Origin: JAAGZL01 sp050291365
Lineage (GTDB): Bacteria; Pseudomonadota; Gammaproteobacteria; Chromatiales; Chromatiaceae
Length of the DNA: 64,000 nt
Direction of reading: 5' to 3'
Assembly (NCBI GenBank): GCA_050291365.1
Contig: JBNKJS010000016.1
Span: forward strand, 93,574 to 157,573
This document shows positions 1 to 6,827 of the stretch, one piece after another (position 1 is the stretch's first letter; the number at the start of each line of letters is the position of its first letter). The translations under genes and the position numbers were made by a program. A model generated the notes under the pieces. That model did not search any database. It saw only the letters and a list, made by a program, of their open reading frames with translations, and was not told where the DNA came from.

Positions 1-369
1 GGCTATACGCTGGTAAACCTCAACATTAGATTGCAGCGCAGTACCAGAGCGCTGGGCTATGTCATACAACTCGCGGGAGACTTGAACATAATCACCAGTG
101 GCCTTGGTTGCGGTCTGAATACGCTGCTGGAGTACGTTGTAATCATCCACCATGCGTAACGCCTTGATGGCGGTTGCAATAGAGAGATAAGAGGCAGCAG
201 CAGCACCCATACGCCGCATTTGGCGCTCCATGGCACTATGACCAGATGCGGCCTTTTTAGCAGCAGAACCCTGCTCCTTAACCTCGCCGGTAAAGCGCTG
301 CATATCCTGGAGAGCATGCTGGATATCTGCGCTTACCCTAATTATCAACTCATTGCTTAACTTAGACAT
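1..369 (-). CDS. Phage tail tape measure protein, N-terminal part (runs off window)
   Basis: The frame is open from an ATG at 367-369 to base 1 without a stop (123 codons), so the gene continues outside the window. The product begins MSKLSNELIIRVSADIQ, followed by a helical Gln/Lys-rich stretch and an Ala-rich segment. This start (self-assembly of an NELxIRVxAD strand with alternating Lys/Gln helices) is typical of TP901-type tape measure proteins, which set tail length and are ejected with the DNA. It lies 20 nt downstream of the preceding minus-strand gene, as expected inside a late operon. The remaining several hundred residues needed for the family lie outside. The assignment rests on N-terminal pattern and position. 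Confidence 0.6.
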   Translation of the reverse strand, partial: MSKLSNELIIRVSADIQHALQDMQRFTGEVKEQGSAAKKAASGHSAMERQMRRMGAAAASYLSIATAIKALRMVDDYNVLQQRIQTATKATGDYVQVSRELYDIAQRSGTALQSNVEVYQRIA

Positions 370-389
370 ATTATTAACCTATATAAAAT

Positions 390-734
390 TCAGTGGATAC
401 AACGCACTTCAGCAGCATCAAGATGAGCTTGTGCGAGCTCTAGTACCTCATTGATACGGACTGCTGTAGGTTCAAGCATTTCAGCTAGTTCAAAAATAGA
501 TCGTTCCTTTACCTGATGATTAATTGTGAAAACCATACTGCTCATTTTCGCAAGCTGGTTTCGCAACTTAATAAGATCTTGTTTGGTTTGCTTGGTCGTT
601 AGCATATCTGCGATACGCTCCACCTGCTCTTGGAATTCATGTAAAGCATCCTTCACTTCATCCATTTCTTTTCTACAGGAATACTCCCTTTTATTCTGCG
701 TAATCATTTTTGATGCTCTTTTCTTCTTGCCCAT
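390..734 (-). CDS. Hypothetical helical protein upstream of the tape measure gene
   Basis: 114 aa from the ATG at 732-734, chosen because TTTGGAG lies six bases before it; an in-frame extension to 800 would read through a terminator hairpin and is unlikely. The product starts with a basic stretch (MGKKKRASK) and then is almost entirely charged alpha helix with likely coiled coil. I do not recognise the family. The slot just before a tape measure gene is where phages usually keep tail assembly chaperones, but the sequence gives no direct support for that role. The gene is preceded by a structured leader that also precedes the capsid gene. Confidence 0.6.
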   Translation of the reverse strand: MGKKKRASKMITQNKREYSCRKEMDEVKDALHEFQEQVERIADMLTTKQTKQDLIKLRNQLAKMSSMVFTINHQVKERSIFELAEMLEPTAVRINEVLELAQAHLDAAEVRCIH

Positions 735-850
735 AATTGCTCCAAATAAAAAAGCCCGAACACCTTTGGTAAGGTGCCGGGCTTTTCGCTCTAAGTGCAT
801 ACCAAATAATGGCCGCGCGTTATTGCCTTAATAAACTAGCTGTATTTTCT
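735..850 (-). promoter_or_regulatory. Structured leader with intrinsic terminator in front of a phage gene (copy B)
   Basis: On the minus strand a conserved stretch (around TAACGC and GGCC, bases 790-835) is followed by a GC-rich hairpin (arms 754-766 and 771-782) and a U-tract (748-753). The Shine-Dalgarno of the 114-aa gene begins only a few bases later, so there is no room for a promoter between terminator and gene. A second copy lies at 3262-3380. Transcription must pass the terminator to express the gene, which suggests attenuation or antitermination. The hairpin could alternatively only end the upstream transcript or protect the mRNA. Confidence 0.6.
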
Positions 851-883
851 TCAGTTTAGTTTAAATCAATAGCGTTAGCTATG

Positions 884-1300
884 TTATCGCCTCACAATAG
901 GCTTACCAAATACAACATCAAAAGCCTTGGATAAATATTCCGCCTGTTCCCGCATATGGTTAGTAATAACCTCTAGCGCAAAGCCTGTACCGCCCTCATC
1001 GAAGTTTGGATCATCACACTGGAGGTAAGATGCAATAGTCTCAGCTGCACGTATAGACTCATTAATACGATAACAGTAGTTCTTTATGTAAGATTCTGCA
1101 TCATGAGATGTAGTTGGCTTACCCTGCATATTTCTAATTTCACAGTTAACCATGTGATCAAGTGATCTGATATCTTCCAGGATAGACTCCGTTTCATTCG
1201 GCTTATTTTTTGACAGATGTTTTACACGATCCTGAAGGCCAGAAAACATGCTAGAAATTGATTGTTCAGAATTATGGATATGGCTTACTTGTGTATTCAT
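884..1300 (-). CDS. Hypothetical helical protein in phage late region
   Basis: 138 aa, starting MNTQVSHIHN, with a strong AAAGGAGA ribosome site seven bases before the ATG. The product is mostly helical and polar with no signal peptide or membrane segment. The region RINESIRAAETIASYL near residue 80 resembles RINEVLELAQAHL in the 114-aa protein downstream, so the two may be distant relatives. No enzyme motif is visible. It lies between the probable capsid gene and the tape measure gene on the same strand, so a structural or head-tail function is possible but is inference only. Confidence 0.6.
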   Translation of the reverse strand: MNTQVSHIHNSEQSISSMFSGLQDRVKHLSKNKPNETESILEDIRSLDHMVNCEIRNMQGKPTTSHDAESYIKNYCYRINESIRAAETIASYLQCDDPNFDEGGTGFALEVITNHMREQAEYLSKAFDVVFGKPIVRR

Positions 1301-1333
1301 AGGATTCTCCTTTAAGTTTTCTCACACTGATGC

Positions 1334-1546
1334 CTAGATATGGTGGCCAGGAGGGTGAGAACGATTAAAGGTAATCGCTCTGGGTATTTCCCGAAGGTAT
1401 TTCATTTCCCAGAACTCCCGACCATTGACTATTGGCCCAGACACAAAAATACCGCATGTCTTTCGGGTGCGGTTTCCGCCTTTAGAGGTTCTCACGCCTC
1501 GAGTTTCAAGATATGCCTGGTTCTGGTTTATGTCAACTAAAATCAT
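1334..1546 (-). CDS. Possible small hypothetical protein
   Basis: 70 codons beginning MILVDINQNQAYLETRG and ending in a His/Pro-rich tail. Only an imperfect ribosome site (CAGGG, about 9 bases upstream) precedes the ATG, and an opposing frame covers the same bases. The orientation fits the surrounding late operon. No family is recognised. This is a weak call and the frame may be non-coding. Confidence 0.25.
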   Translation of the reverse strand: MILVDINQNQAYLETRGVRTSKGGNRTRKTCGIFVSGPIVNGREFWEMKYLREIPRAITFNRSHPPGHHI

Positions 1547-1578
1547 TCAAATACCCTGTGATGCAACCTAAAAGCGGT

Positions 1579-1639
1579 GCTCCTACGTGAATACTATTAG
1601 TCCCGTGAGCAGTTGGGCTCGCTGTATTCACGTAGGAGC
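1579..1639. repeat. Perfect 15-bp inverted repeat, REP/REPIN-like
   Basis: GCTCCTACGTGAATA (1579-1593) is exactly the reverse complement of 1625-1639, separated by 31 bases that themselves contain GAGC/GCTC. The outer ends read GTAGGAGC in both directions, which resembles the GTAG-headed palindromes mobilised by RAYT transposases (REPINs). No RAYT gene is in the window. It could also be a transcription terminator-like structure, but no T-tract follows on either strand. Confidence 0.5.
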
Positions 1640-1800
1640 GTATTAAATGCAGGTCGTATCCACAATCTGCATGCTAGCCACCCATTTGAAGCACCCCCCA
1701 TGAAGGAAAAGAGTTTGAATGGCGCTAGCTCTCGGTGTTTTTGGGCACTAACCGAGTAATCCCACCAGCCCGAATGAAAAACTGGATTTCTCAGCAATGT

Positions 1801-3261
1801 TTATCTCGCAACCCTACCACTTGAGCTATATAGCGCTATACTGGTGTAAGCCTTTTTCAATTGAGTTGGCGTGTGTAGCGCAACAAATTGATCACCATAG
1901 GCTTCTTTTTGACCTGTAAATCGGCCATTAGGACCTCTTTGGTTTTCTAGTGAGCCCATTAGCCATGGTTTTAGGACTCTGTATCTTGTAACTCCTTTTT
2001 CGCCGATCAACACTCTTTGATCACCGATCCATAATCCCGGCCCAGCTGTTTTATAATTTGGAACTCCCTTTATCTGCCCAAGATCACCCTCTAGTGTTAG
2101 GTTGGTTCCTGGGAGTTTATAATTGGCGCTAAACTTCTTAGCTTGTTCAATTTGGGACATCGCGTTGCCGCTCATCAAGCCAAAGGATGCATGGTGATAG
2201 CGTTGATCTTCAATTTCAGACTTACGCAATGCGTAACGGTATAGAAATTTGTCCCAGTGCTCGTCGATTTCATTAGAGCCAATATCAACATCAAACTGAT
2301 AGACGTTGCTGGCATAGCTATAGCTGATTGTATATGGAATAGAATTGGCTGGAACCTGAACTGCACCAGACTCATCCACAAGATAGATCTCACCCATATT
2401 ACAGTCCAACACGAAATATGTGCCTGCAGCTTGCGTACCGGTATGATCGTACTCTGACAACTCAATTGAGTTGTAAGATACTGTAATTGGGTTAGTGATA
2501 GATCCTACTTGGACGCCCTGTAAATCGTAGATAACACGTGGACGAACAACAGGGAAGTTAGCCAATACAAAGATGGTTTTTGTATCGTCAGCTTGCGGCT
2601 CCAAGTCCTCATTTATAACCTCCTGAGCACCATATTCATCAGATGAATGTAGTATTTCATTAAAGGCTAGTCTGTCTGTATCTTCTGCAATAATACGTGA
2701 TGCGTTACACACATTTTCTTGTGCTACATCCCAATTAATAGTTCTAGCCGAACTTAGATGCTGAAGTTCGTCAGAGACAAGAAATGCAAGTTTCTGAGGA
2801 ATTGGAAAAGTTGTTTCAGCCGCTTGGATAATACCAGCACGCTGTATTTCCTGTCCTTCATATGTACGGGTATCATTACGTCCAGCAGCAGAGGTGTCCC
2901 GGTATGAATACGGTATGCTAATAGAAGCACCAAAATCTTGTTCACCTACATCCATCAGATCAAGTGCGCGCATTGAGTAAAGTGATTCTCGAATGACAGT
3001 CCGCTCATAGATAGCTGGTACTGCAGAATCAGTTACCACTCCTGAGCCGCCCGATAGTTTTTTTGATTCACTCAACAACCTAGGCAAATTTTCAGTATCG
3101 AATTTGGCAAGAATACGATCAGCAGCATCTTTATTCGCGCGTAGCAATTGTCCGCCAGTAGCAGAAAATCGTTTCGAGTCAGATAGTGAAGTCAGGCCTA
3201 GACGAGAATCGACAGCCTCTTGAAGACGTTTTACTTCCGGTGGTGTTTCTACTGTTTGCAT
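1801..3261 (-). CDS. Probable phage major capsid protein
   Basis: 486 aa with a good GGGAG ribosome site nine bases before the ATG. The N-terminal ~90 residues are helical and charged, like a scaffold-type delta domain. From residue about 90 comes a segment (RESLYSMRALDLMDVG) followed by beta-rich sequence, and a C-terminal section ends FVALHTPTQLKKAYTS. Size and layout resemble HK97-fold capsid proteins, but no diagnostic motif is present. The neighbourhood (tape measure gene downstream on the same strand, integrases upstream) supports a virion role. It could instead be another large virion protein. It appears to be the first gene of its transcription unit, with no portal or terminase visible upstream. 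Confidence 0.5.
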   Translation of the reverse strand: MQTVETPPEVKRLQEAVDSRLGLTSLSDSKRFSATGGQLLRANKDAADRILAKFDTENLPRLLSESKKLSGGSGVVTDSAVPAIYERTVIRESLYSMRALDLMDVGEQDFGASISIPYSYRDTSAAGRNDTRTYEGQEIQRAGIIQAAETTFPIPQKLAFLVSDELQHLSSARTINWDVAQENVCNASRIIAEDTDRLAFNEILHSSDEYGAQEVINEDLEPQADDTKTIFVLANFPVVRPRVIYDLQGVQVGSITNPITVSYNSIELSEYDHTGTQAAGTYFVLDCNMGEIYLVDESGAVQVPANSIPYTISYSYASNVYQFDVDIGSNEIDEHWDKFLYRYALRKSEIEDQRYHHASFGLMSGNAMSQIEQAKKFSANYKLPGTNLTLEGDLGQIKGVPNYKTAGPGLWIGDQRVLIGEKGVTRYRVLKPWLMGSLENQRGPNGRFTGQKEAYGDQFVALHTPTQLKKAYTSIALYSSSGRVAR

Positions 3262-3380
3262 AATTTATCTCCCATAAAAAAAGCCCGGCCACCGTCTAAA
3301 CGGTGCCGGGCTTTTCGCTTTAAATTCATGCCAAAAAACGGCTGTGCGTTATCGCCTTACTTAACGAATTAATTCAACAG
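3262..3380 (-). promoter_or_regulatory. Structured leader with intrinsic terminator in front of the capsid gene (copy A)
   Basis: Read on the minus strand: conserved block (about 3312-3362), then hairpin (arms 3283-3294 and 3301-3311, one bulged base), a run of seven U (3276-3282) and, after ATG, a GGGAG ribosome site and the capsid start codon. It aligns with the leader at 735-850 over roughly 85 bases, including the sequence upstream of the hairpin. The loop and stem differ between copies yet keep pairing (GGTG/CACC versus ACCG/CGGT), so structure rather than sequence seems to be conserved. Confidence 0.65.
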
Positions 3381-3602
3381 TAGCTTAAAATAGTTTCAAG
3401 CGCAACCACGGCTGACCGTGGTCAAAATACAAAATTCTATAATATTGCAGATATCCAGGTACCCACCCCCCTAGTAAGACAACCCATTCTTTTTGTGCCG
3501 ACCCCCCACCCCCTACAACACTTGCACACAAAAATAATCCGTTCTATTCTTTCCCATAAATAACCCTTAATAGGAAAGAATAAGACAGGAGGTTCAGTAG
3601 CC
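3381..3602. other. Divergent intergenic region between late operon and integrase
   Basis: This AT-rich stretch separates the minus-strand capsid leader from the plus-strand recombinase and should hold both promoters. I see the recombinase ribosome site AGGAGG at 3587-3592. There is a C-rich segment around 3461-3515 (runs of C on the plus strand). No clear promoter consensus can be chosen by eye. Confidence 0.4.
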
Positions 3603-4238
3603 ATGCAGGATACAAACAAGGTTGTGTCACTACGCCAACAACCGAAAACGGGAAAGTATGGTAACCGCGGTAAAGGTAGGCCTACCAATGCTGATCTAAG
3701 ATCCAGGGAATACCTGACCGATAAAGAAGTAGATCGGCTTATTAAGGCAGCGAAGAACATTGGCCGACATAAGCATCGTGATGCAACTCTGATCTTATTG
3801 ATGTATCGCCATGGACTACGTGTCAGCGAAACGATTTCTCTCCGCTGGGACCAGGTGGAACTTGACCAGGGCTTAATCCATATCAATCGATCTAAGAATG
3901 GCACACCAAGCGTTCACCCTATCAGAGGCCCTGAGATACGTGCTCTAAGGCGATTAAAGAGGGAGCAAGACCCTTCTGCCTATCTCTTTATCACTGAGCG
4001 TGGAGGTCCACTGACAGCTTCTACAGTCAGAAAGATGGTTACCCGGGCCGGTAAGGAAGCTGGTATACCATTTCCGGTCCATCCCCACATGCTGCGACAT
4101 GCTTGCGGTTATAAGCTAGCCAATGATGGCCATGACACCAGAGCACTCCAGCACTACCTTGGACACAAGAACATTCAGCATACAGTTCGTTATACTGAAC
4201 TAGCCCCTGATCGATTCAAAGGATTCTGGAATGACTGA
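3603..4238 (+). CDS. Tyrosine recombinase, short FimB/FimE-like form
   Basis: 211 aa, made almost only of the catalytic domain. Visible catalytic residues are Arg in RHGLRVSE, the HxxR box in HMLRH, His in YLGHKN and the nucleophilic Tyr in VRYTEL near the C-terminus. It lacks the SAM-like core-binding domain of full integrases, like FimB/FimE inversion recombinases of about 200 aa. The ribosome site AGGAGG lies ten bases upstream of the ATG. It overlaps the next small gene by 8 bases. Possible jobs are inversion of a DNA segment or element integration; no inverted target pair was identified. Confidence 0.85.
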   Translation: MQDTNKVVSLRQQPKTGKYGNRGKGRPTNADLRSREYLTDKEVDRLIKAAKNIGRHKHRDATLILLMYRHGLRVSETISLRWDQVELDQGLIHINRSKNGTPSVHPIRGPEIRALRRLKREQDPSAYLFITERGGPLTASTVRKMVTRAGKEAGIPFPVHPHMLRHACGYKLANDGHDTRALQHYLGHKNIQHTVRYTELAPDRFKGFWND

Positions 4239-4422
4239 GATAAAAACTGAGATCCCTGATTTCCTTAGCAAACATGGGATAACCAAATTGGAAGATAACG
4301 TTCCGCCAGGACATCAAGTAAAGCCATCTTCTAGCCTCTTTTTCACATTGTTTGGTGATGAGCTGATGAACAGCAACTTAGTTAAAAAAGTGCCCGCAAA
4401 GGATCCAGATAACTCAAAGTAA
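4231..4422 (+). CDS. Small hypothetical protein coupled to the recombinase
   Basis: 63 aa starting MTEIKTEIPDFLSKHGI. Its start codon lies inside the end of the recombinase gene (ATGACTGA, 8-base overlap), an arrangement typical of translational coupling. It is hydrophilic with a central SSSLFFTLFG segment and a Lys-rich tail. No family is recognised. Coupling to a recombinase suggests an accessory or directionality role, which is inference. Confidence 0.5.
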   Translation: MTEIKTEIPDFLSKHGITKLEDNVPPGHQVKPSSSLFFTLFGDELMNSNLVKKVPAKDPDNSK

Positions 4423-4472
4423 TAACAGAGTATCGTAGGAAATTCTGGTTTTCGCCCCTCTATCCATCTCTT

Positions 4473-4517
4473 AACCCAAAATTTGATTTAGGCCGTTCCA
4501 AAGGCTAGTTTTGGGTT
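4473..4517. repeat. Inverted repeat downstream of the recombinase pair
   Basis: AACCCAAAA (4473-4481) pairs with TTTTGGGTT (4509-4517) across 27 bases. It lies in the 206-bp gap between two convergent recombinase units, so it could be a weak bidirectional terminator or part of an attachment site. No T-tract follows beyond the stem. Confidence 0.35.
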
Positions 4518-4628
4518 CACTCGCGTTTGCCCCGCAACACCAGTAAATACAGCATATCGACAAATAGCAAATGCACCAGAATATAAGTTTTAAGGCTGAA
4601 AAACGCTACAATCTTCTTAACACGTACA

Positions 4629-5642
4629 TTATTTTTGTAGTTGCTGGACAAGACCAGTTACCGGCGTCTTAATCTTACCAAGCGGATTTCCTTTCTCCAC
4701 AGCTTCCCTGAGTCGTCTTGTCGAAAGGTGGACATATATCTTTGTGGATTCTGCCGAAGAGTGGCCCATTAAGTTTTGAACTGTTAGAAGATCAGTATTT
4801 GCTTCAACCAGTTCAGTGCCATACAGATGACGCAGGGCATGAGGATGGCAATACTTTTTCTGGATCCCAGCCTTGCGACCATATTTCGCAATCAATCTCC
4901 TGATCCCTGTAGATGATAGGCGCCTAGACTCACCACAGTTATCAAAAACTTTCTTTCCAGGATGACGCGTGTTTACGAATAGAACTCGATCCCCATTTGG
5001 AAGAGAGCGGTCTATTGTCTCCAGATAAGAATGGCCAAGATAGGCTCTCACCATCAGCAAAACCTCAGGCGGTAACGGTGCCAGCCGCTCCTGGTTTCCC
5101 TTCTCAGTAACACGAAGAAAAGCAGTCTCTTTTCCATCTTTATCCAGCTGAGAAATAAGATCGCTCTCGTTAAGTGCAACCAGGCCTGATACCCGTAGTC
5201 CACAGCCAGCTAATACAAAAATTATTGCGGCATCACGAACCCCTAGAAACTCATTCAGGTCAGTTTGCATAATAATTTTTTCAAGGTCTTTGAGTGATAG
5301 TGTATTCGGCAATTGTTTACCTGTGCTTGGATAATATAGAGTTGCAGCTGCATTCTTTTTTATGTGGCCACGTCTATGTGCCCACTGAAAAAAACCGCGT
5401 ACCGCTGCAATAGCTGGCCGGCGTGATCTAGGGGAAATTCCTTTCTTATGTAAACTCAACCCAGAAAACTTTTGTAATTCCTCTGTGGAAGCGGAGAGAA
5501 GGGTACTCCCATTCATAGCCAGGTAATCAGCAAGTCGACTCAAGTGCAGAAAATAAGAATTAATAGTGCCTGCAGTTCGTCCTAGGTCAATCTCTAAATG
5601 CTGCAAATAGCTTAAGATCAGTGTATTGTCCCGGGTTGCCAT
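4629..5642 (-). CDS. Tyrosine recombinase, XerC/XerD-like integrase
   Basis: 337 aa. Residues 1-100 form a SAM-like core-binding domain (alternating helices ending at FFQWAHRRGHIKKNAA). The catalytic domain shows Arg in GCGLRVSGL, HALRH, His in LMGHSS and Tyr in TKIYVH. It is a complete recombinase of Xer type, longer than XerC/D by about 40 residues with a Lys/Gly insertion around residue 190. Its start overlaps the upstream 113-aa gene by 25 bases, so the two are probably cotranscribed. Host XerC/D is unlikely, because it lies in a mobile region and the catalytic domain is divergent. It probably mobilises part of the island. Confidence 0.85.
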   Translation of the reverse strand: MATRDNTLILSYLQHLEIDLGRTAGTINSYFLHLSRLADYLAMNGSTLLSASTEELQKFSGLSLHKKGISPRSRRPAIAAVRGFFQWAHRRGHIKKNAAATLYYPSTGKQLPNTLSLKDLEKIIMQTDLNEFLGVRDAAIIFVLAGCGLRVSGLVALNESDLISQLDKDGKETAFLRVTEKGNQERLAPLPPEVLLMVRAYLGHSYLETIDRSLPNGDRVLFVNTRHPGKKVFDNCGESRRLSSTGIRRLIAKYGRKAGIQKKYCHPHALRHLYGTELVEANTDLLTVQNLMGHSSAESTKIYVHLSTRRLREAVEKGNPLGKIKTPVTGLVQQLQK

Positions 5643-5959
5643 TGTACTTCTCCTTCCATTGGGCAGGGCTGAAATTCAATATTGTTCCCATCCATAATGA
5701 CTTGGTAGAATTTTCCATCGTACCAGCAGCCCTCACCCTTTTCTGGTGATGCTGGATCTGAAATATGCCTTAGTTTTGGCGAATAAAAGAGTGTTGGCCA
5801 GGTCTCAAGGCTAAATACTAAGATATCCTCTTCAATTCCCAGCACGAAAACTTCCACATCATGCCACTGACCAACAGCAATTACCTTGAAGTGACCTACA
5901 TCCCTTTCTACATAGCATCCGCCCTGAACAAGCCTTGCATCATGATGCTGACGCTTCAT
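5618..5959 (-). CDS. Hypothetical protein upstream of the Xer-like integrase
   Basis: 113 aa from the ATG at 5957-5959, chosen because GGAGG sits five bases before it; the frame is open further upstream but without a ribosome site. The product is beta-rich and aromatic, with regularly spaced Trp/Tyr residues (QWHDVEVFVL, ETWPTLFYSP, WYDGKFYQV) and one Cys pair. It has no signal peptide or membrane segment. It overlaps the integrase start by 25 bases. I do not recognise the family; a small beta-barrel DNA-related protein is conceivable but unproven. Confidence 0.55.
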   Translation of the reverse strand: MKRQHHDARLVQGGCYVERDVGHFKVIAVGQWHDVEVFVLGIEEDILVFSLETWPTLFYSPKLRHISDPASPEKGEGCWYDGKFYQVIMDGNNIEFQPCPMEGEVQWQPGTIH

Positions 5960-6245
5960 TTCTTCCTCCATGCTTGAAACGGCCAAAAACAAAAAGTGCT
6001 TGTTTTTATTGATAATAGTGCAAAGATAAGAGAGATATTCCAACCTGTGAAGTAGGTGGAATTATTGAGGAAATGACTCCCTGCGGACACAGGGACTCGA
6101 CCCGATAAGCAAAACGATTTCAGCAATGAGGATCTGAAATTTATTGTGCACGCACCTCTCAGTTTAGCCACAGTTATTTTTACAGGCAAGATGTTTGACC
6201 AGCACACAATGAACTGCATGATCCTCCTATAGAGGATTGGGAAAA

Positions 6246-6539
6246 ATGTATCAGCCAATAATTCGGGAAATTGGAGCGCCAGAAAGAGACTACCTAGATT
6301 ACGCGTTCGTGAATGATGGTCGTTTGAACTGGATTGATAGGGGAATCCTTTCTTGGATGATGCTCCAACCAACCGGTAAGCAAGTGAGCATTCAAAAGCT
6401 TTGGATTGAAGGCGGAGGAAGAGAGAAAGAAGGCCCATCCCTGGTGACAATCCGCAAAGCATGCAAAACACTTTCTTGCTATGGCTACGCGACGTTTCAA
6501 AGAGGCGTACTGCAACTCCGCAAGGGTGCAGAGCCATGA
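6246..6539 (+). CDS. Small hypothetical protein, possible winged-helix DNA-binding protein
   Basis: 97 aa from the ATG at 6246 (GAGG ten bases upstream). A long opposing minus-strand frame covers the same bases but has the poorer composition. The product has a pattern of helix, helix and basic strand (DRGILSWMMLQP, SLVTIRKACKTLSCYGYATFQRG) compatible with a small winged helix of the kind found in replication or phage regulatory proteins. It is convergent with the DUF927 gene, with the GGGAC array between their 3' ends. Function unknown. Confidence 0.5.
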   Translation: MYQPIIREIGAPERDYLDYAFVNDGRLNWIDRGILSWMMLQPTGKQVSIQKLWIEGGGREKEGPSLVTIRKACKTLSCYGYATFQRGVLQLRKGAEP

Positions 6540-6827
6540 GGTCTACCAAAAATGTAACGTTGGATTCCATCAAAGTATTTATTCTCTAACTTTGAGTTTA
6601 TAATTTTCGTCCCGGGACAATCGGGACGCCGGGACACTTTCCATAATTTCAATAAGTTATAGCTGTTTGATCCCGGGACACTAGCGGGACAAGCCGGGAC
6701 TCATAGGGACAATCTGTCCCGGTAAAACAATCAAATGGGACATCAATGGGACACTTAATACTAGGTAACTCATTGATTTTATGTTGCCTGTCCCGATGTC
6801 CCGTTCGTCCCGTAATAAAATAGGACG
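6540..6827. other. 288-bp non-coding gap holding the GGGAC array, candidate replication origin
   Basis: No gene lies here. GGGAC/GTCCC boxes at roughly helical spacing alternate with AT-rich segments at 6636-6670 and 6753-6788. The arrangement, directly after the 3' end of a DUF927 replication-type ATPase gene, resembles origins of phage satellites and small replicons, where an initiator-helicase binds iterons flanking an AT-rich melting region. This is inference from layout. Confidence 0.5.
6609..6811. repeat. Array of 14 GGGAC/GTCCC boxes (iteron-like)
   Basis: GGGAC occurs on the plus strand at 6614, 6623, 6631, 6675, 6686, 6696, 6706, 6737 and 6748, and inverted (GTCCC) at 6609, 6716, 6790, 6798 and 6807. 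Neighbouring boxes are mostly 8-11 bp apart, close to one helix turn. Chance would give less than one such pentamer in 200 bp. One box pair forms the palindrome GTCCCGGGAC. These are likely protein-binding sites, either origin iterons for the DUF927 protein or operators for a repressor. Confidence 0.7.

Larger units (their letters stand above)
1301..1800. other. 500-bp gap in the phage region
   Basis: Between the 138-aa gene and the capsid gene there is no convincing long coding region. It holds one weak minus-strand frame (1334-1546) and a strong inverted repeat (1579-1639). Short frames on both strands overlap each other and lack good ribosome sites. The gap is unusual inside a phage structural operon, where genes are normally packed tightly. 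Confidence 0.5.

Noticed and set aside
3437..3904. 155-codon minus-strand frame opposite the FimB-like recombinase
   Set aside because: It reads antisense to a gene with complete catalytic motifs and carries a Trp/Arg-rich composition.
6060..6110. tRNA 3'-end-like sequence (GGGTCGAGTCCC) near the Xer-like integrase
   Set aside because: The T-loop lacks one conserved T, no acceptor or anticodon arm can be built and no CCA end is present.
5956..6573. Long minus-strand frame of 205 codons
   Set aside because: It overlaps a better plus-strand gene (6246-6539) and the 5' end of the 113-aa gene region, has no ribosome site and shows Cys/Ser/Phe composition typical of antisense reading.
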